NCBI GenBank assembly: GCA_012845835.1
Contig: JABAKD010000002.1
Coordinates: forward strand, 23,230,518-23,294,517
Reading direction: 5' to 3'
Source of the DNA: Undaria pinnatifida
Taxonomy: Eukaryota; Sar; Phaeophyceae; Laminariales; Alariaceae
Length of the DNA stretch: 64,000 nt
The translations under genes were made by a program, and so were the position numbers. Numbering within the stretch: the first letter of the stretch is position 1; each line of letters starts with the position of its first letter. Below are positions 21,712 through 32,635 of this stretch, piece by piece. Under the pieces are notes generated by a model. That model was not told where the DNA came from, did not search any database, and saw only the letters and a program-made list of their open reading frames with translations.

Positions 21712-21945
21712 TCAAACATTTTCAGGACATTCTCTGGCGAAATGACTCTCTTCACCACAGTTTAGACAGCGTGGCCCATATGATGCGCGGGCAGCATCAC
21801 GCTCTTCTGGTGATTTGAACAGCACATAAAATGGAGGGTCTTTATTATTACGTCCGAACCCACCACGTTCCCTCATGATGGTATGCACATGCCTAAAATT
21901 CCTTACGCTCATCCTCGAAATATTCGTCTTCGACCGCCGTACTGC
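21712..21945 (-). pseudogene. gag: Gag C-terminal zinc knuckle, minus strand
   Basis: The minus strand encodes FGRNNKDPPFYVLFKSPEER and then CLNCGEESHFAREC (C-x2-C-x4-H-x4-C), followed by ENV and a stop. This is the natural end of Gag, nearly identical to 24535-24752 on the plus strand apart from a small deletion near 21930. It belongs to the minus-strand pol downstream. At about 21945 it abuts a plus-strand gag fragment head to head. Confidence 0.8.
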
Positions 21946-21946
21946 C

Positions 21947-24750
21947 TTCATGACGGTCGCACCCAAAGGGTGAAGGTGGAGCCCGAAGAGGCTGGGGGAG
22001 CAGCTGTGGCGCCCCCCGTAGCTGTCACTCATCGCCGATATGAGACGGATGAAATGCTAGCTCGCGCCATACAGGCGGAATTAAATGCCGCCGACGCGGC
22101 CGAACGGGCGGTCCAGGAAGCTGCCGATGAAAAATACGCGCGCTCCATTGGAAGTTACAGCAGTACCGACACACCGGTGTACTCAGACTCGGATTCTGAT
22201 TCGGGTTCACCGACAAGAGTAGCAGTTCGTGTTGACTCTGCGTCCTCGGAGGCCTGGCCGCGTCCAGCCGTGGCCACCGCTAATAGATTCGCTTGTCTGC
22301 TTTCCCCCGGTCGTTCCCGCGGACGTTCCTCACGCGTCGTGAAGCAGAAAAATTCAGGATTGCAGGATGAGGCATCCAAGTCGCGAGCCAAAGTAGACCG
22401 TGCTGCTGCTGAGTTTGCAGCGGCCAAAACTCGACTAGACAAGGCCTCTCCTGACTTAGCAGCCCTGGAAGCCACTCACCGGCGCCTTACCCAGGAGCGT
22501 CGGGATTTCGAACGCCAGCTACAGGACATTGTATTACAGCGGGGCAAGGCCAAGAAGGAGGAAAAAAACATTTCCCAGGCGTTGGCAAAACAGGCCAGAA
22601 GGGTCCAGGAGGAAAGGGAGCGAGAAAATAAGATAGCCTATGACGTAATACACGAAAATACCACTGATCTGTTGCGCCGGGCTGTTGCTGATGAAAGACG
22701 GCAGAAATTACTTCTGGACAAAGCCGCCGCGACAGCAGCTGCTGCCACAGCTGAGACCAATGCTAAAAGGGCGCAACGGGAAGCGGCGCGCGTCCCGGCT
22801 GTCCGTGCTGCAGATGCGGCGGGCAAGCCGATATTGTCCAAGAGGGAGTGGAAACCCTCACAGCGCCACGTCGAGGCTCGAGCGGGCTTGGCGCGAAAAA
22901 TGGCGGCATCCGCACCCTCTTCTTCTGTTGCTGCGTCTTCGGCGGAGGCGGCAGCGGAAGCTGCAAGTTCGTCGGCGGCAGCAGGCACTGCTGCTGTGCG
23001 GGTGACATCATCATCGTTGGCCACGACAGCTTCCACACCAGCTGTCACTCCGTCTGCTCCTGTTGCGTCAATCCCGCTCAGGCCACCTTCCGTGCCTGGG
23101 GAAGCCACAACGGCACATACCACAACACCAGCGGCGGAGGTGGCAAGTGACGATCCTGTGGTGGCGCGTATGAGGCGCCAGATAGAACTGTACAAGATGG
23201 TACAAGCGTCCTGCCTGGGCATGTCCCATCAGGACATACAAGAGATGGCTTTGGCATGCATGGGAGAAACTTCTTCAGCGCCACCGGTTGGAGAGGGATC
23301 GTTTTCGTCTCCCACCGTCTCCATGGCGCCGGCAGGGCCAGCACATCCGCCGCAGTTTCCCCACCCTCAGCACAGGACAGATGGCCCGGGAAGAGGCAGC
23401 ACTAACTTCTCCGGACCAGAAGGGAGTCATCACCCAAGAGGTCCCCGTGACGACAGGTTTCATGGTCAGCAGTAAGGGCAGCATCACCGGGGGGCCAGGG
23501 GGCAGGGACATGGATTTAAGAGGTGCGATGAGTTGGGTGGCGTAGCGGGAAGGGTAGTTGGTGGTGTTGGCGACGACGAAGGTGGTGGTGATGCTATAGC
23601 GGAAGGAGTTCCTATAGCAGGTGGTGTTTTGGGTGGTGGTCCGAGTATAGGTGAGCCCGTGACTGCTGCTGCAAGTACAAATTCCGCAGGTAGGGTCGCT
23701 CCAACAGTATCGATGTTAGCTCCACCAGTTGTTCAGAACCAGCCGGATGATGACCTTCCCAGTTGGGAACAACGAAATGCAACGCGCAAGGCATATGCGC
23801 GTATGGATACACGCGTATCGATGCCCATACCCCCAATCCCATTCAGTTCTACCAACAACGTCTCTGACTTGGTACAGTTCACGTCAGCCTTGCGTGATGC
23901 TGTGTCCAGTCTCCGTCTCGCGTGTGATGATTTTCACCCATTATCATGGACAAAAGGGTGGGAAAAATGCATTGAGCGCCACGTTCTTCGTGCTGTTCGA
24001 CCCACCGCTCCCCAGGTATCGGCGCTAAAGGGTATGGTGTCTGACGCGTTCTCACAAGAAGGACGGCTCCAAGATTTTGGACGGTCAGGTCCGGACGTTT
24101 TGCAGCACGTCATACGTATTTTATGTAGACATCTTAGTACAGCGACACCTGCAGCAGTTACGCAGGCTTTGCAAAACTTGGTTGTCCCGGCGGGAACACC
24201 TTTTAGCACGTACTTGTCTGAGTTGAGGTTGTTTTTGGGAAACGTGCGGTGTGTGGGGACTGTTGCTCCAGAAGATGGCACCCTTCAAATAGCCATTAAA
24301 ACTGGGGTTGACGATCAGTTTGCGGGTTTGGGTGCTCAAATATTTGCGGGAAGGAATTTGCGAACTTTGCCGTTCAGCAGTGTAGATGAGCTCATGGGGT
24401 CCTTGGAAGACCTCGCTCTCAACCAGACGCGTGCGACCGCGTCAGTGCGTTTGTCAGGAAGGGTGGCAATGCACAACAATAGTAGTAGGGTATACCACCA
24501 CGCCTCTCGTGGTAGGCAGTACGGCGGGATAATGTCGGTCGAAAACGAATATTTCGAGGATGAGCGTAAGGAATTTAGGCATGTGCATACCATCATGAGG
24601 GAACGTGGTGGGTTCGGACGTAATAATAAAGACCCTCCATTTTATGTGCTGTTCAAATCACCAGAAGAGCGCGATGCTGCCCGCGCATCATACGGGCCAC
24701 GCTGTCTAAACTGTGGTGAAGAGAGTCATTTCGCCAGAGAATGTCCTGAA
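21947..24750 (+). pseudogene. gag: Gag, long copy with CCHC knuckle and one nonsense codon
   Basis: From HDGRTQRVKVEPEEAGG to CPE the plus strand is open for about 935 codons except for one in-frame TAA at 23473-23475. Order: acidic Ser/Asp segment; long Ala/Arg/Glu coiled-coil-like segment; Ala/Ser/Thr/Pro linker; GQHHRGARGQGHGF basic patch; capsid-like region (SALRDAVSSLRLACDDFHPL onward); CCHC knuckle at 24703-24744. The 5' third of Gag is missing because the sequence starts at the inversion junction, and 3' it is cut by an LTR-like insertion at 24751. It would package element RNA. This is the best-preserved gag in the window. Confidence 0.8.
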
Positions 24751-25161
24751 TGTGGTGGAAAAACGAGTTTAGAAGGAAATAACTCGAGTAGCTTTAGTTG
24801 TTCAACATTTTTTGTCTACTTCCTCACAATGGCGTCGCAGACAGGATGTGAGATTATGAACAGTGAGGTCGCTGGTTCGATTCTCACCGTCTTTCCCAGA
24901 AAAAAAAGGGATTTTCTCACGTTCAAGAACCTGTAAAACCCAACCACTTAAAAACAACGATGAGAGCAATGTATAGGATCATTGCAAGTCACTCCAATAC
25001 CGAAAACGTCGCATTGGATACTGGGTATCTCATCGGCGTTCTTGACACAATCTGGGAAATATGTCAGGTTTAGTGGGGGAGAATGTGGTGGAAAAACGAG
25101 TTTAGAAGGAAATAATTCAAGTGGCATTTATTTGTTGTTCAATCATGGAGTTCCGTATGTT
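24751..25161 (+). mobile_element. Very short LTR-pair element (about 78-bp LTRs)
   Basis: The block TGTGGTGGAAAAACGAG at 24751 recurs at 25084, alignable for about 60 bp. The first copy ends in CACA at 24828 and one base later reads TGGCGTCGCAGACAGGA, a good primer-binding site. The second copy is preceded by the polypurine tract AGTGGGGGAGAA. LTR, PBS, PPT, LTR in that order within about 410 bp describes either a miniature LTR element or a gypsy element that lost its whole coding region. It interrupts the long gag after CCTGAA. The downstream LTR diverges after about 60 bp, so its 3' end and any TSD are uncertain. Confidence 0.5.
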
Positions 25162-25299
25162 GGTAAGGGATTCATGTATAAGGTGTAAGGGGACTGTTTG
25201 GCCGGATGTTTCCCGGCATGATTTGCCATGAGCTGTCACTCGTAGTTTTGCTCCATATGAGACCGAGTCAGGCTCGACGGCTGGAAAATATAAGAGTTC

Positions 25300-25931
25300 T
25301 GTGTCACCGTCTGGAGTCATCACCACGCCTTCCCGCGCCAGCTACGTGTACACCTTTAGAGATCTATCAACATACTCCGATCGCGCGTACTGCTGGGTGT
25401 GTTTCCTCATTAAGGATATAGGTCGGCGACTTCCCTTAGATCTACGAGTATTAATAAATAGCTTCTGCCAGGGTCAGCAGCGTGATGTTAATCAATTTGT
25501 GCACGGAAACTACAAAAAAAAACTTTTGAGGGGGACGAAATCTGAGGGCTGTATATACTACCAGGTATGTATCTGTCCTCTTTCTGGCAGGTCCAGGTCG
25601 CCTGCACGAAATAAAATAGCAGTTTCCGCGTTTTCGATTGTAGTCCATTGGGCCGTGCAAATACCGTTTCGTTCCTACCTTTTCTCCGAACTCCGTACCC
25701 CCTGTATATTATGTCTAAACGTGCAATTCACGTTTCTTTGCCCTATCTATGCGCCTCTCCTTTATTATATCCTTTCTTTTACTTGTGTTGTCTTGTATCC
25801 GCCAAACCATTCTAATATCGGCAGCATATCTTCTTGTTTTCTTTCTACATCCTTCCATACTCTCTCGACTACGCCATCCTACCTCATTCCAACTGGCGCT
25901 TATTATTGCCAACAATGGGGGGCAGTTCTAA
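25300..25931 (-). pseudogene. LINE fragment carrying repeat R1
   Basis: On the minus strand 25931-25580 reads through the region before the LINE zinc knuckle (ESMEGCRKKTRRY, then LHGPMDYNRKR, then GDLDLPER in a shifted frame), parallel to 28780-29060. At about 25570 it switches into repeat R1 (CAGATTTCGTCCCCCTCA), which runs to about 25355. In the copy at 9181-9260, R1 sits just before the following LINE segment. R1 therefore seems to occupy one site inside the LINE in two copies and is absent in the third (28560-29463). Confidence 0.5.
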
Positions 25932-26729
25932 AAAGTCCGCCCATTCTAGTCCGCGGGCCCCCCTTAAATCACGTCTCAGCGTACCCTCTTCGCCAGCAGA
26001 GAGTAGTCTGCTGCTTCACCTGCTGTTTGCGGTATGCAAAGATTCGTTTCACCTACCGGTGCGTCCTCTGCACCTGGGTTAAAACGGTGCGGGGAACCCA
26101 CGTGCACGATCACGGACCTCGTCTCGGGTATCCACAGCACCTCCTTTCGAAAACGGTGCATTCGTTCACGCATGAAACACAAGTCAAGCGCAGGTCCAAG
26201 GAGGGGGGGGAGCTGCAGGCAACTCTTCGCGATATGTGGAGGAAGTCGTAGCGTTGAGTGTTCGCGGTTTGTCGGCCATACGCCGTATTGTGTGCTTGTG
26301 TCTGAATGGCGCTCTAGTAGAGAGTAACGCAGGAGAGTTTCTGCGTGCGCCCCCCCCAGGGGTAAACAAGAGTCACCAGGTGAATTTGAAGTGTCCATCA
26401 GGTATTTTCCGTGCTGTGCGGTGGTGTTCAGCAATAAACAATTACTTTCTCGCCGAGTCCCAGCCTCTGTTTCTATTCCAACAATGCCCTGCCCAGGGCG
26501 CACCTTTTGACGTATGTACCACCACCATTGACCCCGGGGATGGTGCGTTCTGATCCCCTGAAGTTTAAGGAAACTTCCCCTCTTTAAGGAAACATTTTTC
26601 GAAGCAAAATCATAAGTTTCCTTAAAGCGGGGTCGACTGTATTTTTCCCCATCCGCCGGAGGATAAAAAAAAGAAAAAAACTCCCCCCGACAAATTCCCT
26701 TTAGTTAGAGGGATCTATCGAGCGTGCGT
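25932..26729. other. No gene recognised
   Basis: Short frames on both strands show no family signal. At 26563-26625 there is a small inverted pair (TTTAAGGAAACTT against AAGTTTCCTTAAA). At 26634-26683 a segment (TTTTTCCCCATCCGCCGGAGG) matches, inverted, part of the insertion at 62407-62559. Confidence 0.4.
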
Positions 26730-26825
26730 GTCAAGTCTCGGGGCCGCTTGACAGCGGCGGGGGTGTACCAGTATACTGTCAAGTCTCGGGGCCGCTTGAC
26801 AGCGGCGGGGGTGTACCAGTATACT
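26730..26825. repeat. Exact 48-bp tandem duplication
   Basis: Two identical 48-bp units at 26730-26777 and 26778-26825. Each holds a hairpin (GTCAAG...CTTGAC) and ends in GTGTACCAGTATACT, which also has dyad character. Identity indicates a recent event. Confidence 0.9.
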
Positions 26826-28355
26826 CACTCCTGTTGTTGTCGTCGCTATGTATAGAATGCGCCTTCCGTGCCGCGGCTGCTACACGTTTTCAACCCCGTA
26901 CAAAAAATCCCGTGAAATCCCGCGGTGGCCAATTACCGCAGGAAAAAGTTCCCAAGAGGTTAAAACATGAAAAAAACAACGGTTCCCGCAGGTTCCCGAG
27001 GACCGAGGACTGCCCTCGGAAAATTCAAGCTTCCAGGGCCTGCCCAGGCCGTAACATGGGTCGCTTTCAATTTTGTCGAGATTGGCAACATTTTCTGAGG
27101 AATTTTGTCCCCCGGCGAAGTGCCCTCGCCAGCGACGCCACCATGAGTGCTGCAGACCTAGAACCCTTCCGTGCGAGAGAGACTATCCAGAGGACCGACA
27201 ACCGACCTTCTCTACCACGACCGAAGGATGCGCACGCCGTGCCATGTGCCATGCCATGTCTCTCTGCAGCGACGCCACCCACAACGCGCCTCAACGCGCC
27301 CCACAAAATAAGAACACCGCCGTTAAAGTAGTCTAGAGATTCATTGCTTTTGTCAAAAGCTAAAGACTAGTCTATCTAAGGCACTTTTCAAAACCGACCC
27401 AACTCATGGGAGCAGCGTGAGACACTAATCGAAGACTCCACAACCCGCCTGGCACGCGGGCCAAGGATAGGCACGTACGTCGGTTGAAGTCGCGTTCCTT
27501 CCTATATTGTTCGCTCCGTCCGCCTCTGCTACTACTGCTTGCTGCCGTGATCCCGATTCTCCGGTTTGTCAGGTGCTACCTGGTACCTCAGATCCAACAC
27601 TCTGTGAGCGCACGGCATGATGGTACTCGTACTGCTGCGCGCGGCTGCTGCTGTTGCTGCTGCGGCTGCGGCTACTGCGGCTGCTGCGGCTGCTGCGGCT
27701 GTTGTTGCGGCCGCTGCAGCAGCAGCAGCAGCAGCAGCAGCGGCTGTTGTTACGGCCGCTGCAGCAGCAGCAGCAGCAGCAGCAGCAGCGCTGTGAGCGG
27801 CGTGCGGTCAAACTTGAACTTTCGCTAAAATCAAATTCTATTCAACCAATCAGCATACGATCAGGTCACGATTTTGGTTGGAAAATGTGACCACGACCAA
27901 TCACAACCTCCACAACTAGGCCCGCTTACTGCGAATCGGCAAACAGCGTATCCCCTGCACAACCACGGCATCGACAATTCTTGGATCTCCGCAGAGCCAG
28001 CTAGCTAGCTCATAGTTCACCCCACTGCACGGCACGGCACCGAAAACACTGCAGAGAGCGGCGGTGCTTAAAGAAAAGAAGGCCAGGCAAGGTCCAGCTC
28101 CACCACGCTTCCACCGTGGTTGCAAATCGAGCGTGTGCTTTCAGGCGAGGGAGTGCGGGAATACTTCTGCGAACCACTGCTGCGAACTACCAGCTGTCGT
28201 TTTTTTTAGCAACGTGCACACACGTATGTACGATAACAGGTTCTACACGGCTGCGCTCCGTGGGCGGCTACATAGACGCCGCCCGCTGCGCTCGCTCAAG
28301 AAAGCAGGCAGAACAAAAAAGTGTAAAGTAGACAGAGGGCAGAGGACGCTCACAT
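26826..28355. repeat. Intergenic stretch with a CTG-to-CAG switch microsatellite
   Basis: The notable feature is at about 27640-27790. A run of interrupted GCTGCTGCG/CTG triplets is followed by two runs of eight to ten CAG triplets, each preceded by GCGGCTGTTGTT(A/G)CGGCCGCTG. CTG followed by CAG on one strand is self-complementary and can fold. The 9-mer TACCTGGTA is at 27577. No gene was recognised; the flanking frames are low complexity. Confidence 0.6.
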
Positions 28356-28559
28356 TACCAGGTAACAATTTGGTGTAATGGGCGACTTGCAGATGCCAAG
28401 AAGAGCCACAGTAAGTGGTTCAGGAGAAGGCATGATAGGCCTTCTCGTGATGTGCGCAAAGAAGCAAGTTCAAAATATGTATCTCGTGAAACATCTACCT
28501 TTTCGACGTTTTTGCAGCAAGCAGCAAATTATTGTTGTACGTTCCAATCATGGCAGCAG

Positions 28560-29463
28560 CTAAAAAGATAGTAGGATGCTCACAAGGAAGACGAGTAATG
28601 CGGTATTAATAGGAATGTACCCACTTAAAACAAAGAGGGACGTGAGAAAGTTGAAATAGCAATATAAAGTAAGAAATATGCCAGAAAAGAGGTTGCAAGT
28701 CGTAGCTGATAGGGCTGTAGACTATGCGAGCAAATAACAAAAGGGCGAGCTGGAATAAGATGGGATAACGTAAGCAAGAAACTATGGAAGGAGTTAGGAG
28801 GAGATCAAGAAGATATTACACCGTCCTATAGAGAATTGTCTGTCTATAGAGAAGTTTGGCGGGTACAAGACAGAGGTAAAAGGAAGCATAGAACAAAGAG
28901 AAAGGTTAGCGCTGATGAGAAATAAGGTGAGCGAGAGAAACACTAGATATATACGGGGAGTGGAGGGAAGATATTGGAATGAAAACGTAATTGCACGGCC
29001 CAATGGACTACGCGAAAATTCTGAAACTGCGATTTCGTGTAGGGGACCTGGACCTACGAGAAAGAAGAAAGAGATGTACCGATAACCAGTAATCGGGAAG
29101 AGGACATGGATGCACATATGTGCCCGTGTGGCACAACAAAATAGAGAGTAGGACTCACAAAGTAGGATAATGTGAAATATACAAGGAGGATTTGGATGCG
29201 TTAGAGGAGGAAATGAGGAAATTAGACGAATGCGACATGGAAGAGTTTGGTACTATCCTACCTGGTAGGAGATATTTGGTGGCCACAGACGGCGAAACAG
29301 GACGGGGATAGGGGTAAGCAAACAGTTATATGTAATATATGGAAGAAGCGTAATGAGCGCCCAAACTTTGAAGGGGTCTCCATTAGGAATAGGAACGGTG
29401 CTCCGTCTCGAAAGGGATGATGTGTGGTCAATGGTGAAATGACTAAGGCAAGCAACAAATGAG
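28560..29463 (+). pseudogene. LINE RT C-terminus with zinc knuckle, degenerate
   Basis: Reading across several frameshifts gives GMYPLKTKRDVRKLK, then LWKELGGDQED, LHGPMDYAK, LRFRVGDLDL, CPCG followed by SRTHKVG and CEIYKEDLDALEEEMRK, MEEFG, WWPQTAKQDGDRG, ICNIWKKRNERP and GAPSRK to a stop at 29461. The two Cys-x-Cys and His/Cys blocks form the C-terminal knuckle seen in many non-LTR retrotransposons. The copy is 5' truncated and full of stops. A 7-bp insertion (CCTGGTA) after CTA at 29259 disrupts the frame; the copy near 8950 lacks it. Confidence 0.65.
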
Positions 29464-29468
29464 TCCAC

Positions 29469-29827
29469 TCCCCCCCCGTCCCCCCGTCCCCCCTCTCCGC
29501 CCCCCCCCCCCCCCCCGCTTAATTAAACCGCCCTCCCCTCACCGGTTACACGACTTACAGGATATACATGATAAACCGGTGCATGCATTCCACAGCCGTC
29601 AGAACTGTCCCCCTCAAATACGGGTCTGTTATAGTTTCCGTGCGTTAAGATTGATTAACATCACCACCACCCTGTTGACCCTGGTACAAGCTCGTTATAA
29701 GGGGAGTCGCCGACTTATATCCTTCATGAGGGCACACATCCAGCAATACGCGAGATCGGAGTATCACACACCACATCTTATTGCAAATATTACCTTCGAT
29801 CTCAAAGCTGGATGGAGTGTATTTTAA
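29469..29827 (+). repeat. Poly-C tract followed by repeat R1
   Basis: A C-rich homopolymer tract (29469-29518) is followed by an R1 copy with the landmarks GTCCCCCTCA, GACCCTGGTACAAG, GGGGAGTCGCCGAC, ATATCCTTCATGAGG, GATCGGAGTATCACACAC and GGAGTGTATTTTAATTT. R1 also occurs at 36045-36470, 63413-63745 (plus), 55716-55960, 25355-25600 and 9181-9260 (minus). It directly follows the LINE 3' end here. Confidence 0.7.
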
Positions 29828-29840
29828 TTTCGGGTAATGC

Positions 29841-31222
29841 TATTCACGACACCGCTGTCGTAGTTCCACATTTGCAACACCCGGTGTCGCAAATAAGCTC
29901 TTATTTACGACACCGCGCCTTGTTTACGCCACACGCCCCGGATCACCTCGAAACTCCCACTGCTGTTTTAGCATGGTGAAGAGCTATCGCGGAAGCTATC
30001 CTGTGCCGGAAACGACCCAGTACTCCACGAGATTCGCCGTATCCTGATGCACCGGCGGAATAATCCGATCGGTGTCGTAAATGACGTTATTTACGACACC
30101 GAGGAACGTTCACGACACGGAACCTTGATCGCCTAGACGCTGTCACGGATGGCTTGGCATGGTGTAGGGCTATCATTGAAACTGTTATGCAGTCGAAACG
30201 GTCAAGTACACGACGAGAGATACGCCGCATCCTGGTGCATCAGCAGCACAATCAGATCAGTGTCGCAAATAAGTCACCTTTTTTAGCTTATTTACGACGC
30301 CGGTGTCGCAAATACCTTACTTAGGACACCGTGGGACGTTCACGGCACACATGTTAGATCGCCCAGACGCTTCCACGGCTGTTTTGAAATGGTGTAGAAC
30401 TATCACTGGAGCCATCCTGTACCCAAAACGGTCTAGTAATCGACGATATACGCCGTATATACGCCGTAACCTGGTACACCTGTAGCATAATCGGACGGGT
30501 GTCGTAAAAAGACATTCCTTTTGCTTATTTGCGACACAGGTGTCGCAAACAACCTATTCACGACACCGCGGCACGTTCACGGCATACGCGCCGGGCCGGC
30601 CAGACGCTGTCACGGATGGCTTGGCATGGTGTAGGGCTATCATTGAAGCTATTATGCGGCCCAGCACTCGACGAGATACGCCGTACCCTGGTGCACCAGC
30701 ATTGTAATCAGACCGGTGTCGTAAATAAGCCGTTTTTCGAGTTTCATTAACGTCACCGGTGTCGCAAACAACTTATTTACGACATCGAGGCGCGTCCACG
30801 GCACACGCGGCGGATCGGTCAGACGCTGCCAATGGTCTTTTGACATGGTGTAGAGGTATCATTGAAGGTATCCTGTATCTGAAACGGTCTCGTATTCCGT
30901 ATCCGCGTGCGCCGGCAGGATATTCAGACCGGTGTCGTAAATAACGTTATGTACGACACCGCGACATGTTCGCGACACGGACCCCGGCAGGATATTCAGA
31001 CCGGTGTCGTAAATAACGTTTTTACGACACCACGACACGTTCGCGGCACGGACCCGGATCGGCTGGACGCTGTCACAGCTGCATTTGTATTGTGTAGGCT
31101 CCGATTTAAACTATAACATACCCGAAGTGGTCGAGTACTCGACGAGACACATACGTGGTATCTGCCTGCACCCACGACGTAGTTGTCGCTCCACGCCGTT
31201 TTCCTTAGCACCCGGTGTGACG
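29841..31222 (+). repeat. Tandem array of ~220-bp units with palindromic boxes (forward)
   Basis: About six degenerate units share CAGACGCTGTCACGGATGG, CTTGGCATGGTGTAGGGC, TATCATTGAA, AACGGTC, CGACGAGATACGCCGTA and CCTGGTGCACC. Units are separated by foldback boxes of the form GGTGTCGTAAATAA, a few bases, TTATTTACGACACC. Some junctions carry two boxes back to back (near 30260-30335 and 30500-30570). Both strands keep frames open across single units, but no protein family is recognisable. The array occurs in reverse orientation at 32636-33160. Confidence 0.8.
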
Positions 31223-32635
31223 AATATACAGTAGTCTACTGCGAGTGGGTGTACCCTTTAAAGCGTTGCACTATCTCCCAACGCGTCAACCATAGACACG
31301 AAGATCGGACACCAAAGTTATATGGTGTACGTGCTCTGCAGTGTCTACATAGTGGTATGTAGCCTCCATATGCTTGCGAAATAGGCGGGTTGACACATCG
31401 ATGTGAAGACGCAAAGATAATATATCGACGTCATTTTCCATACGCTGTATGAATGGACTGTTAAGAACTTGCTCTTTGTTGCGTACTTGTGTTTTGGCAG
31501 TGGGACAACGCGGGAACATAAAAAGTACGGTGGGTCATGTCAGTCATGTCCGTGGCTTTATGGTCGTGGCTTTACCGGGCGCAGAACAGCGGGGGGTAGT
31601 TCTGTGGGCGAGGAAAGACGTTTTGTCTGGTCGGTGAAACCGAAACCGTCAGCGTGGCAACAACGCCTTTCAAGAAGGTAGTGCCAAGCAGCACCGCTGG
31701 AAACTGCGCCGGGTATTTTCAGTCTGTAAATACCACCAAGTGAAGAAAGTGAATTTAGAAACGTGACCAACGGGCAATGGCAAACCACTCACATGTGCAC
31801 ATGAACACTGCTGTCCGCTTGTATGCGTGCGCATCCGCATTAATTATATATATGTTGTCTGTGATCTCACGGGCTTGTGAGACTCAACGATTTGACTTCG
31901 CCCGAAGCTTGAAGTCTCGGATCAATCTGCTGGATGGATTGCAAGTCGGAGGAACCAAAGCAAAGGGACAGCTGGATACTACGAACTCTCCGGGTGGCAA
32001 GGTGAGCCGGAACCAAGGTAGCTCGCTCAGCTACCGTATTACACACTATGAAAACACACAACTTATGAACATGAGTTGAAAGGAAACCCCTACGGCGTGT
32101 AGGTACTACGCACCAATTCGTCGCTACAGTATTGTTAACACATCCGTCTCATTTTCATATTGATACAAGGCAGGCCCTGTTCGGTAACAGGATAGGGGGA
32201 GGATACAACGTACCCGGTAATGTGCTTTGTGCATTCAGCAGTGTTCATACTGCGGCAACAGGTTTGGAACTTTAATTTTTCATACCCCTGGTGGTGTTAT
32301 TTTTTGAAGGGGCGGTTGGTATATTCTTGATGGGACACACGAAGTTTTTATACGCCGATAGTCCACACTGCTGCTGTAGAGATTTGTACTTTCACAAAAA
32401 ACATCCGTGTGTCAACATGACATTATGTATTGCCCGCTATGCGGATCATATGGTATAGTCTACATTGTGCAGAATGGTTATGAACCGAGAGGGACCTTGA
32501 AAAAGCGTCCTGATAATACTGGTTGTATCCATGCCAGTCATCCATTTGTCTTCATGGGCAATGCATGTATGTGTAGTCTAGAACAGGCGCAAACGGCCTT
32601 TGCCATACGAAATGCAAAACTAAGTATAAGCCACT
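31223..32635. other. Spacer between inverted array halves, no gene recognised
   Basis: This 1.4-kb stretch lies between the forward and reversed arrays and does not contain the array unit. Short frames show no family signal. No repeats shared with other parts of the window were noticed. Confidence 0.4.

Noticed and set aside
25301..26251. 316-codon plus-strand frame
   Set aside because: It crosses repeat R1 and the antisense of a LINE fragment, so it is a chance opening.
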